From Deltaproteobacteria bacterium (lineage in GTDB: Bacteria > Desulfobacterota > Binatia > HRBIN30 > JACQVA1), in the NCBI GenBank assembly GCA_016178705.1, contig JACOST010000030.1, forward strand, positions 1 through 64,000: a DNA stretch of 64,000 nt, read 5' to 3'. This document shows, in pieces, positions 35,381 to 43,175 of this stretch. The notes below the pieces were generated by a model. It was not told the DNA's origin. It made no database searches and saw nothing but the letters and a program-made list of their open reading frames with translations. A program made the position numbers and the translations under genes. Position 1 is the first letter of the stretch. Each line of letters opens with the position of its first letter.

Positions 35381-35475
35381 ACGTGCCTCGTGCTCGTGGT
35401 TCGTGTTCGTTGAAGAGTGTGTCCGGATGGACCCTTCCGATCACGAGTCACGAATCACGAACACGAGTCACGAAC
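35381..35475. repeat. Heptad repeat with opposing arms at convergent genes
   Basis: CGTGCCTCGTGCTCGTGGTT plus CGTGTTCG (35381-35409) faces GATCACGAGTCACGAATCAC plus GAACACGAGTCACGAAC (35440-35475). It lies between convergent lipoprotein and ammonia-lyase genes and runs into the last codons of the ammonia-lyase, so it may help terminate both transcripts. Confidence 0.75.
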
Positions 35476-36988
35476 CCAGTCCGCCACCGTCGATCAGTGC
35501 GCACACGGCGTCGACATCCTCCGATATCGGACGGTCTTCGATGAGCGGTGCTACGTGGTCGCGAATGAGTGCGTGCGCGGAGCGCGTGCCGGCGCCGGCA
35601 TGGACCGGGCCGCGGATGTCGAGTGCTTGCGCGGCACACAGCAGCTCGATGGCGATCATGCGCTCGACGTTGTCGATAACGCGAGCGGCTTGTCGCGCGA
35701 CGACCATGCCCATGCTGACGACATCCTGATTGTTGGCGTTGGTCGGTACCGAGTGTACGCTCGCTGGCGCGGCGAGCACGGCGTTGTCGGCGGCCATCGA
35801 GCTGGCGCAATACTGCAACCCCATGAAACCGCTCTGCAGCCCGGCGCCGTTGCGAATGAGGAACGGCGGCAGTCCGGCGTTCAGCGAGACGTCAAGCACG
35901 CGCGCGATTCGCCGCTCGGCCATCACGCCGAGCTCCACCATCGCGACCTTCAATTGATCGAGCGCCATGGCGACCGGCTGGCCGTGGAAATTGCCGCCGT
36001 GCACGACGCGGCCTTCGTCGACGAGGAACAGCGGGTTATCGCTGACCGAATTGAGTTCGATCTCGAGCACTGCGGCCGTGCTTTCGATCGCGTCGACCAC
36101 GGGGCCGAGCACTTGCGGAATGCAGCGCAGCGAATAGGCATCCTGCCGCTCCGCGGCCGACTCACGTCCGCGCACGAGCGCGCTGTCGCGCAGAAAGTGG
36201 GTGATCCGTTCAGCTACCATGCGCTGCCCGTGGTGCGGGCGCGTACGCTGCAACTCGGGCGCAAACGCCTCGAGGTTGCCGCGCAGCGCGTCGAAGATCA
36301 TGGCGGCGGCAATCTGTGCGGCCGCCATCAGGCGCCGGGCCTGCGCCACCAACACGGCGCCGGTGCCGGTGTGGAATGAGGTGCCGTTCATCAGCGCGAG
36401 TCCTTCGCGATAGCGCGGAACCAGTGCCGTGAGCCCGGCTTCGTGCAGCGCCGCGTCGGCTCGCATCACTGCGCCTCGAAACTCGACCGACCCTTCGCCA
36501 AGCAGCGCGAGCGCCATCTGCGCCAGTTCGACGAGATCGCCGCTGGCGCCGACGCCACCGACCTCGCGCACGAGCGGATGAATGCCGGCGTTGAGCATCG
36601 CCACCAGCAAGTCGACGGTCCCCGGCTCGACGCCGGAATATCCCTGCGCGAACACTTGCGCGCGCACGGCCATCGCGGCGCGCACGAATGCCGTCGAGTG
36701 TGGCGCACCGAGCGTCACCGCATGGCTGCGGACAAGATTGCGTTGAAATTGCTCGCGCGCCGGCGGCGGGATCGCCTGCGATGCGAGCGGCCCGCAGCCG
36801 GTGGTCAGACCGTAGACGGGTGTGTCCGTGGTCGCCAGGCGCTTGACGAAGTCGTACGCGCGCTGCACGCGGAGCACCGCACTGCGGTCGATCTCGACGA
36901 CGGCGTGCCGGCGCGCCACCGCATCGACCATGTCGATGGTGAGATGCGCTCCGCCGATCGCAACTTTCGCTCCTGCTTCCGTTGTCAC
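35468..36988 (-). CDS. Histidine/aromatic amino acid ammonia-lyase
   Basis: A 506-residue protein of the HAL/PAL/TAL family, of normal HAL length. The MIO cofactor forms from ASG at about 148-150 (GGVGASGDLVELAQ). YGLTTGCG carries the catalytic Tyr (about Y59), QRNLVRSHA has the Ser-His pair more typical of histidine lyases than of tyrosine or phenylalanine lyases, and SDNPLFL and GGNFHGQPVA are conserved. It would deaminate His to urocanate or an aromatic amino acid to a cinnamate. The start is GTG 36988; the long upstream frame is not plausible. No other hut genes are near. In aryl-polyene and flexirubin loci a member of this family makes the aryl starter, which fits the ketosynthases nearby only loosely. 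Confidence 0.9.
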   Translation of the reverse strand: MTTEAGAKVAIGGAHLTIDMVDAVARRHAVVEIDRSAVLRVQRAYDFVKRLATTDTPVYGLTTGCGPLASQAIPPPAREQFQRNLVRSHAVTLGAPHSTAFVRAAMAVRAQVFAQGYSGVEPGTVDLLVAMLNAGIHPLVREVGGVGASGDLVELAQMALALLGEGSVEFRGAVMRADAALHEAGLTALVPRYREGLALMNGTSFHTGTGAVLVAQARRLMAAAQIAAAMIFDALRGNLEAFAPELQRTRPHHGQRMVAERITHFLRDSALVRGRESAAERQDAYSLRCIPQVLGPVVDAIESTAAVLEIELNSVSDNPLFLVDEGRVVHGGNFHGQPVAMALDQLKVAMVELGVMAERRIARVLDVSLNAGLPPFLIRNGAGLQSGFMGLQYCASSMAADNAVLAAPASVHSVPTNANNQDVVSMGMVVARQAARVIDNVERMIAIELLCAAQALDIRGPVHAGAGTRSAHALIRDHVAPLIEDRPISEDVDAVCALIDGGGLGS

Positions 36989-37087
36989 TTGAGAACCTTC
37001 CTGGTAGTGGCGTCGGTGCCCATTACCGGGTGCAGGTAGTGGGGTCAAGAATGATCTCACGTTGAGCGTGGCAAAGGAGAGACACGT

Positions 37088-37744
37088 ATGAAGCGAACCA
37101 TGTGTGCCGTGGTGGTCACCGCGTTGGCTGCGGTGAGCGGATGCCACAAAGGTCCGTCGCCGGAGTTGATGAGCCGATATCAGGGACGCGGTCTGTTCAC
37201 CTGTTGCAACCTGCACTACGAGACCGATCAGATCAACGACGCCAACTACTACGTGGGAACGACTCTCGCGTTCGGAACGCCGGTTGCCATCGAGAGTGTG
37301 AGCAGCGATTCCGTGACGTTCACCGGCGACGGCAAGAAGCTTACGCTCGAGCATCGCTATGGCCGCGACCAAGAGTCGATGCAGCAATATCTCGACAAGG
37401 TGCTGGTCACGGCGGACCCGAAGCCACGCGTCGCCAGCTTCTCCCACTCGGCGCAAGCCGCGATCAAAGAGGGGCGCGTCGAACGCGGCATGACCCGCGA
37501 GCAGGTCTTGCTCGCCGTGGGCTATCCGGCGACGCACAAGACCCCGTCGACCGCGGCTTCGGAGTGGACGTACTGGTACAATCGCTGGGTCACGTACAAG
37601 GTCGTGTTCGACGACGCCGGCAAGGTTTCCACCGTCGTCGGCCGGCCGGCACCGACGTACGACCAGCCGATTCAAGAGGACGCGCCGCCACCACCACCAC
37701 CGAAAGCGTCAAAGCCCGCTGCGAAGAGCAAGGGCAAGAAGTAG
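37088..37744 (+). CDS. Lipoprotein with C-terminal BamE-like repeat
   Basis: A 218-residue lipoprotein (VVVTALAAVSGC lipobox). Cys residues in GLFTCCNLHYETDQIND are unusual for a mature envelope protein. Residues about 140-190 (VERGMTREQVLLAVGYPATHKTP, split, with WTYWYNRWVTYKVVFDDAG) are BamE/SmpA-like. The C-terminus is a Pro- and Lys-rich tail. AAGGAG lies upstream of ATG 37088. It is divergent from the ammonia-lyase across a 100-bp gap, and a further lipoprotein gene follows. Confidence 0.8.
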   Translation: MKRTMCAVVVTALAAVSGCHKGPSPELMSRYQGRGLFTCCNLHYETDQINDANYYVGTTLAFGTPVAIESVSSDSVTFTGDGKKLTLEHRYGRDQESMQQYLDKVLVTADPKPRVASFSHSAQAAIKEGRVERGMTREQVLLAVGYPATHKTPSTAASEWTYWYNRWVTYKVVFDDAGKVSTVVGRPAPTYDQPIQEDAPPPPPPKASKPAAKSKGKK

Positions 37745-37860
37745 ACGGGAGCGCACCAATGGACACCGTCGATCTTGACCACGGCGTTGGGATTTGCCAG
37801 GTAGCGCACGCCGCGCACATCGGCACGCTGAATTTGTAGACTCATTATCGGAGGGAAGTC

Positions 37861-38451
37861 ATGAAGAAGCACACGCACGTCATCACCTTGGGCGCACTCG
37901 CCGTCGGCCTTGTGTTCCTGGCAGGCTGCGGCACCACAAAGATTGCCTACAAACCAAAGGCGACGTCAGCACCGGCGGCGACTGCTAGCGTTGCGCTCAA
38001 AGTCGTTGATGAGCGCCCCGCCGACAAAGGCGGCTCGACCAAAGACCAAGTCGGCCAGATTCGCGGCAGCTACGGCATCCCGAGTTCCGTGAAAGACAGT
38101 AGTCCCGATGTTGCCACCGTGGCGGTGTCAGATGCGACGATCGATGCCTTGCGCCAAGCCGGTATCGGGATGCAAGCCGGCGGTGGGAAGACATTGGTCG
38201 CCACGGTGAAACATTTCTGGATGGACGGCATGATGGGATACAAGGCGACGGTCGCGGTCCAGTACACCTTGCAAGATAGCAGTGGCAAAACGCTGTGGAC
38301 CGCCGAGGTCAAGGGCGGCGCAGGCGGGACCAACCTGTTCCGCGGCGCGGAGTCCTTTACCCAAGACATGTTCGAGAACGCGCTGAGCGACTTGGCGAAC
38401 AAGGCGCTCGAACAGTTCAAGTCCGACGCCTTCAAGAAGGCGCTGGGCTAG
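37861..38451 (+). CDS. YajG-like lipoprotein
   Basis: A 196-residue lipoprotein with an ideal ribosome site (CGGAGGGAAGTC before ATG) and signal (LGALAVGLVFLAGC). ATASVALKVVDERPADKGG, VSDATIDALRQAGI, LVATVKHFWMDGMMGYKATVAVQYTLQD and GKTLWTAEVKGG resemble YajG-type lipoproteins, of unknown function. It is the fourth small lipoprotein gene between 34.4 and 38.5 kb. The preceding 116-bp gap holds no convincing gene. Confidence 0.75.
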   Translation: MKKHTHVITLGALAVGLVFLAGCGTTKIAYKPKATSAPAATASVALKVVDERPADKGGSTKDQVGQIRGSYGIPSSVKDSSPDVATVAVSDATIDALRQAGIGMQAGGGKTLVATVKHFWMDGMMGYKATVAVQYTLQDSSGKTLWTAEVKGGAGGTNLFRGAESFTQDMFENALSDLANKALEQFKSDAFKKALG

Positions 38452-38546
38452 GTCCCTCGTGTCGTTGGCTGCGCTCTGGATCGTGGGGGCGCAGCCGAGC
38501 GCGCCGGCTTTTCTTCCGCCGCGACCCGTGATTTAAGCCGGCGCGG

Positions 38547-39476
38547 ATGTCGACCGACATTGGCAGCGACGCGAAGACTGTCGATGCGGCTCCGTTCCAG
38601 AAGCGGCTGCCCAACGCCGCGCCCGATTCGCCCGACAACTGGACCCTCTACGATCAGTTCCTCGATATCTGCGAGGGGCATCGCTGGAAAATGGCGGAGG
38701 TGCGGAAGGAGATCGAGTCTGTCGACCCCGCGGTGCTCACCGACAACGACCGCCAGGTGATCGACTGCGCCGGCGAGATCGCGGTGGTCGAAGGCAACGC
38801 GCCGTCGATCGTGGTCAACCAACTTGCCCTCATGCTCTATGACGCCGAGTTTGCCGCGTGGGCGACGTACCAGGTGGGCGAGGAGGCGAAGCACTTCCAC
38901 GTCATGCGTCATTATTGCCGGCGCGTCGGACATCCGATCGCGGCGCAACACGGCGAAGCGTACGTTGTCGCGCAGCAAAAGGGGTTCGACCCGAACGATT
39001 TCCAAGACGAGTACGGCGTCGTGTTGATCAACCTGTTCGGCGAGACGCTCAATGTTCACCTCTATCAAGTCCTGGCCGGCGCCGCGGACGAACCGGTGCT
39101 GAAGAGCCTCCTCCAACGCATCGCGCGCGACGAGCGGCGCCACCAGCAATGGTTCGCGGCGTATTTTCGCAAGCGTGCGGCGGCGGACGCGGCCTACATC
39201 GGGCACGCCCTCGTGTCGCTGCGCCGCCTCATCAAAATCGATGAGCCGCCCGAGCGCGGCGCGCAGCGACATCAGGGCACCGGCGCGGCCAACTACCTGC
39301 AAGCGACGGAGAAGGTGTTGCGCTACGGTTATTCGCTGCCGATCATCGCCCGCACGGTGCGTGAACAGTGGGAAGTGCTCGAACGCTGCTTCGGCGATCG
39401 GCTCGATATCGACCGGCGCCAGTTCATCGTTCGCCAAACGGCGCGGCCCAGTACGATTGCCGCCGCCGTGCGATGA
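38547..39476 (+). CDS. Diiron ferritin-like protein resembling acyl-ACP desaturase
   Basis: A 309-residue protein with the four-helix diiron pattern of the acyl-ACP (stearoyl-ACP) desaturase group. Likely ligands are Glu in EIAVVEGNAP, Glu and His in VGEEAKHFHVMRHY, Glu in LFGETLNVHLYQVLAG and Glu/His in RIARDERRHQQWF. The AKHFH/DERRH pair fits the ExxH motifs. Such proteins oxidise an acyl chain bound to a carrier, using ferredoxin and O2, though some members are oxygenases on other substrates. A ketosynthase cluster lies upstream and a halogenase-like gene immediately downstream. Confidence 0.75.
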   Translation: MSTDIGSDAKTVDAAPFQKRLPNAAPDSPDNWTLYDQFLDICEGHRWKMAEVRKEIESVDPAVLTDNDRQVIDCAGEIAVVEGNAPSIVVNQLALMLYDAEFAAWATYQVGEEAKHFHVMRHYCRRVGHPIAAQHGEAYVVAQQKGFDPNDFQDEYGVVLINLFGETLNVHLYQVLAGAADEPVLKSLLQRIARDERRHQQWFAAYFRKRAAADAAYIGHALVSLRRLIKIDEPPERGAQRHQGTGAANYLQATEKVLRYGYSLPIIARTVREQWEVLERCFGDRLDIDRRQFIVRQTARPSTIAAAVR

Positions 39477-39548
39477 GCGCCTGTGCACCGCGGCCGATGC
39501 GCCCAATTGCTAGCAAACTGTGACCGGCGCACACTCGGCAAGTAGATC

Positions 39549-40892
39549 ATGACGAAGTCGTTTGATGTCGTTGTCATCGGCGGCGGGCCTGCGGGCTCAT
39601 CGGCGGCCGGGTTTCTCGCGCAGTCGGGTTTACGCGTTCGTCTGTTCGAGCGAGAGCGGTTCCCGCGCTACCACATCGGCGAGTCGTTGCTGTCGGCGAC
39701 GTTGCCGATCCTCGACGCGCTGGGTGTCAGCCCCGCGATCGAGGAAGCTGGGTTCATCCGCAAACCAGGTGGTACGCTGGTGTGGGGCAGTAGCTCGGAG
39801 CCGTGGAGCTTCTTCTTTCGCGAAGATCCCGGCGGCCGACCCTATGCGTTCCACGTGCTGCGTTCGCAGTTCGATCACATCTTGCTGAAGCACGCCGCCA
39901 GTTTGGGCGTCGACATTCGCGAAGCGCATCGAGTGCAGGAGCTGCGCTACAACGAGGAGACGCAGCGTACGCATGTCGTCGCCCTCGATGAACGCAATGC
40001 GACCGTCGAAGCCGACGCCGCGTGGGTGATCGATGCCAGCGGCCAGCAGGCGCTGCTCGGCCATCGTGATCACCTGCGTGAGTTCAATCCGTTCTTCAAG
40101 AATCTGGCCGTGTTCGGATACTACGAGAATGCCGAGCGGCTCGACGGTCCGGTGGCCGGCAACATTCTCTCCGCGGCGTTCAGTGACGGCTGGTTCTGGT
40201 TCATTCCGCTGCACGACGGCACGACGAGCATCGGTGCGGTCGTGGATGCGCGTCGTTTCGCCGGCGAAGCGGCCGGGGATACGTTGGCGCTCTACTTGCG
40301 CTTGGTTGCTGCGTGCGAGCCGGTCGCGCGACGCGTTCGTAACGCCACGCTGGTGTCGCCGATCCGGGTGATCCGCGACTACTCGTATTGCAGCCAGCGC
40401 TTCCACGGACCGGGCTATCTCCTGGCTGGCGACGCGGCGTGCTTCATCGATCCGGTGTTCTCCACCGGCGTGCACCTCGCGTGTTTGTCGGGGTATCTCG
40501 CTTCACAAGCCGTCGGCGCCATTCTCATCGGTGCGTCGGTGCAGCCGCAACTCGATCAGTACGATGCCCGTTACCGCGCGGCCTTCGAGCGCTATCTCAA
40601 CTTTCTCTATTTCTTCTACGACCACCACCGCGATCCCGATTCGTACTTCTGGACCGCGCGTAAAATTCTCAGCTCCGACGATTCGCTCGACACGCGCACG
40701 GCGTTCGTGCGGCTGATGTCCGGCGGCGGCGATCTTCTCAACGACGACGCCGCGCTGCGCAAGGAATTGGACGCGCGTCACGCGCGGCTGACCAAAGCGG
40801 TCCGCGAAGGCCGCTTCGCAGCCGCACCCGACGCCGGACTGTTCCGCGTGCGCAGTACGCTGGTGGAGATGGAGCGGGGGAAGAAAGAGTAG
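39549..40892 (+). CDS. Flavin-dependent halogenase-like FAD oxidoreductase
   Basis: A 447-residue FAD protein. The dinucleotide-binding motif is IGGGPAGSSAA (11-20) with FERERFPRYHIGESLL. The motif WFWFIP at 215-220 matches the WxWxIP signature of flavin-dependent halogenases, and K72 in FIRKPGGTLVWG is a candidate for the halogenase lysine that carries the halogenating species. GYLLAGDAACFIDPVFSTGVH closes the FAD site. It resembles the carrier-bound or phenolic substrate halogenases and also geranylgeranyl-reductase-like proteins, so a reductase role is possible. It lies 73 bp after the desaturase-like gene. Confidence 0.8.
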   Translation: MTKSFDVVVIGGGPAGSSAAGFLAQSGLRVRLFERERFPRYHIGESLLSATLPILDALGVSPAIEEAGFIRKPGGTLVWGSSSEPWSFFFREDPGGRPYAFHVLRSQFDHILLKHAASLGVDIREAHRVQELRYNEETQRTHVVALDERNATVEADAAWVIDASGQQALLGHRDHLREFNPFFKNLAVFGYYENAERLDGPVAGNILSAAFSDGWFWFIPLHDGTTSIGAVVDARRFAGEAAGDTLALYLRLVAACEPVARRVRNATLVSPIRVIRDYSYCSQRFHGPGYLLAGDAACFIDPVFSTGVHLACLSGYLASQAVGAILIGASVQPQLDQYDARYRAAFERYLNFLYFFYDHHRDPDSYFWTARKILSSDDSLDTRTAFVRLMSGGGDLLNDDAALRKELDARHARLTKAVREGRFAAAPDAGLFRVRSTLVEMERGKKE

Positions 40893-40897
40893 GACCA

Positions 40898-40977
40898 ATG
40901 CGGAGCGCGGAATTCGGAATGCGGAATGTACCAAACCCTTCTCCATTCCGCATTCCACATTCTCCATTCCGCATTCA
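40898..40977. repeat. Heptad repeat with opposing arms (GGAATGC / CATTCCG type)
   Basis: GCGGAGCGCGGAATTCGGAA plus TGCGGAATG (40898-40928) faces CATTCCGCATTCCACATTCT plus CCATTCCGCATTC (40944-40976). Located at the convergent junction of the halogenase-like and radical SAM genes; the last bases include the radical SAM stop codon. It is the same family as 17519-17640. Confidence 0.85.
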
Positions 40978-42327
40978 AGAGATCGTTGCCCAAGCGTTCT
41001 CGTGTGAGCGCAGGTAACGGTTTACTTTGAGGTTCGCCACCAAGTAGGCGAGGGTCTCGATGTAGTTGCCGGCTGGCGGAGGTAGGAGCCGCTTGGCGAT
41101 GGCCCGCGTAGTGTAGAATCCCTCGTAGACGTATTTGAAGCCCTCCATCATCTCGTCGCCGGTCATGTTCGTCGGCGTGATCAGCGGGCTGCCGTAGTCG
41201 TAGCGACCCCAGTCCTGCTCGACGATACGGCCGGCCTTCATCATGTCGTCGTAATACTTCGTGCCGGGGTAGGGGCACGGCGTGAACAGCTTCAAGAAGG
41301 TAATCTTGTTGTCGATCAGGAACTGCAGCGAGCGTTGGAAGGTGTCGACGGTGTCGCCGTCGAGCCCGACCATCAACAGGGCGATCACCTGGATGCCTTT
41401 GGCGCGAATCGCGGCAAGGTCTCCGCGGAATCGCTGCGGCAGGTTGAAACCCTTCTTGATCGACTCGAGGCTGGCTTCGTTGATGCTCTCAAGACCGATG
41501 GACAGGCTAACGCAGCCGCTCCGCGCGGCGAGGTCGAGCAGCTCGGGATCGCGCGCGATGTTGATGGTCGATTGGCTGGCCCACTTCAGCTTCAGTGGAA
41601 TCATCGCGCGAAACAATTCCTTCGCGGCTTCGGGATGCGCGATCGGATTGTCGTCGAGAAACAGGATGCGGTTGGCGCCGAGCGACTTGATGGTCTGCAA
41701 GTCTTCGATGACCTCGCCGACCGGCCGCGTGCGGAAACTGCGCTGGTAGTAGGTTTGCACCGCGCAATACTCACACGGATGCGGACAGCCGCGTGAAAAT
41801 ACCACGGGCCAGTGGAAGTACATGCGATACAGCCAACTGGTTTTGAACGCGTCGTACTTGAGCAGCGGCAGCCGCGTGTAGTCGACGCGCGGCAGATCGA
41901 CGAGGTTGTGCCAACGCTCGGCGCGGTAGACGCGGCGATTCAGCCCTTCGGAGAAGTCGGCAAGCAGTTGCGGCCATACGCCCTCCGCCTCGCCGGCCAC
42001 GACCGCATCAGCGTGCTTGAGCGATTCATCGACGGTCAGCGTGACCCATGTCCCGCCGAGCACGACCCGCACGCCGCGTGCCCGAAAGTGGTCGGCGAGA
42101 TCGTACGCGCGCTTGATCTGCGGCCCCATCGCGGTAATGCCGACGAGATCATAGTCGCCCTGCAGATCGACGTCGTAGAACAGCTCGTCGACCATCGACA
42201 CTTCGTACCCGGGCGGCGTCAGCGCCCTGAGGTACGGCAACGTCAGCCCGCTGGTCCAGTAGCGCGTGGTCTTATGCAGCGAGCCGTCCGGGTTGTAGTG
42301 AGTCGGCGAGATTAACAGGATACGCAC
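40975..42327 (-). CDS. B12-binding-domain radical SAM protein
   Basis: A 450-residue cobalamin-type radical SAM enzyme, the third in the window. The Rossmann-like domain spans 1-130 (RILLISPTHYNPDGSLHKT, YDLVGITAMGPQI, VVLGGTWVTLTVDE, ADAVVAGEAEG). The cluster is C181, C185 and C188 (RGCPHPCEYCAV), followed by ILFLDDNPI and SIGLESINEAS. The C-terminal domain (KRLLPPPAGNYIETLAYL) resembles that of hopanoid-methylase-like and related enzymes. The start is GTG 42327 at the conserved N-terminus; the long upstream frame is not part of the gene. Convergent with the halogenase-like gene. Confidence 0.88.
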   Translation of the reverse strand: MRILLISPTHYNPDGSLHKTTRYWTSGLTLPYLRALTPPGYEVSMVDELFYDVDLQGDYDLVGITAMGPQIKRAYDLADHFRARGVRVVLGGTWVTLTVDESLKHADAVVAGEAEGVWPQLLADFSEGLNRRVYRAERWHNLVDLPRVDYTRLPLLKYDAFKTSWLYRMYFHWPVVFSRGCPHPCEYCAVQTYYQRSFRTRPVGEVIEDLQTIKSLGANRILFLDDNPIAHPEAAKELFRAMIPLKLKWASQSTINIARDPELLDLAARSGCVSLSIGLESINEASLESIKKGFNLPQRFRGDLAAIRAKGIQVIALLMVGLDGDTVDTFQRSLQFLIDNKITFLKLFTPCPYPGTKYYDDMMKAGRIVEQDWGRYDYGSPLITPTNMTGDEMMEGFKYVYEGFYTTRAIAKRLLPPPAGNYIETLAYLVANLKVNRYLRSHENAWATIS

Positions 42328-42427
42328 CGGCGGAATGTGCGCAGTTTTGGCGGGTATGTCAACGTGTCGCGCCGCTATACCGAAACCACCTTCGACTTCC
42401 TCGCCGCCTATGCTAGCTTGCCGCGCC

Positions 42428-43168
42428 ATGATGGGTCCGACTGAAAGCCAAGTTCTCGCTGCGGTGCCGGCGACGCGCGCGCGCGTGGTGCTCAACCGCA
42501 TCATCTTTCGCGGCATGCTGTTCACAATGGGCGCGATCGCGGTGGCGATGTATCGCTTGGTTCGGAACAAGAACGTCACCTGGGCATTCGCCAAGGTGCA
42601 GGCGCGCAACCTCAGCCGACTGTGCGGCGTGCGCGTGCGGGTGCGCGGCCTCGAACACCTGGGTGCCGGGCCGTATATGTTCACGCCGAATCATACCAGC
42701 CATTTCGACATCGCCGCCTTGCTCGGCTACCTGCCCGGCAACAATCGCTTTGCGGCGAAGAAGGAAATGTTCAGCCAGCCGATTCTCGGCGCGGTGTTGC
42801 GCACGATGGGCATGATCCCTATCGATCGCGACAATCCGCTCGAGGCCATCGAGCTGCTCAATCAACTCAAACTCGATCAGTTCTCCACGATCATCTTTCC
42901 CGAAGGCACGCGCAGCCGCGACGGCAATCTGCTGCCGTTCAAGAAGGGGCCGTTCGTCGCCGCGATCCACCTCGGCGTGCCGATCGTCCCGGTCGTCTGC
43001 AAAGGCACCACCGAGGTCATGCCCAAGGGCAAGTATCTGTCGATTCTTCCCGGCGATGTGGAACTCGTGGTGTTGCCGCCGATCGCGACCAGCGGTCTAA
43101 CCTACGATGACCGCGACCGCTTGCGCGAAATGGTCCGCGAGCAGATCGCGGCCGAACTCAAGCGCTGA
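42428..43168 (+). CDS. 1-acyl-sn-glycerol-3-phosphate acyltransferase (PlsC-like)
   Basis: A 246-residue acyltransferase with an N-terminal hydrophobic helix (GMLFTMGAIAVAM). The catalytic NHTSHFD (HxxxxD) and FPEGTRSRDGNLLPFKKG motifs define the LPLAT family, which transfers an acyl group from acyl-ACP or CoA to a glycerolipid or other lipid on the inner membrane. VPIVPVV matches motif IV. Start ATG 42428. Divergent from the radical SAM gene and convergent with the di-haem cytochrome gene. A second PlsC is at 48783. Confidence 0.93.
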   Translation: MMGPTESQVLAAVPATRARVVLNRIIFRGMLFTMGAIAVAMYRLVRNKNVTWAFAKVQARNLSRLCGVRVRVRGLEHLGAGPYMFTPNHTSHFDIAALLGYLPGNNRFAAKKEMFSQPILGAVLRTMGMIPIDRDNPLEAIELLNQLKLDQFSTIIFPEGTRSRDGNLLPFKKGPFVAAIHLGVPIVPVVCKGTTEVMPKGKYLSILPGDVELVVLPPIATSGLTYDDRDRLREMVREQIAAELKR

Positions 43169-43175
43169 GGGCGGG

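Noticed and set aside
35468-37675. A single 735-residue minus-strand frame covering the ammonia-lyase and an upstream extension
   Set aside because: The first about 229 residues lie antisense to the lipoprotein gene at 37088 and resemble no protein; the lyase family starts at the GTG at 36988.
37672-37878. Short minus-strand ORF between two lipoprotein genes
   Set aside because: The first residues look protein-like, but it is only about 60 residues, runs antisense into the upstream lipoprotein gene and has no ribosome site; at most a gene remnant.
40975-42684. Longer minus-strand frame extending the radical SAM gene upstream
   Set aside because: The extension overlaps the PlsC gene on the other strand and has shadow-type composition; the conserved N-terminus begins at GTG 42327.
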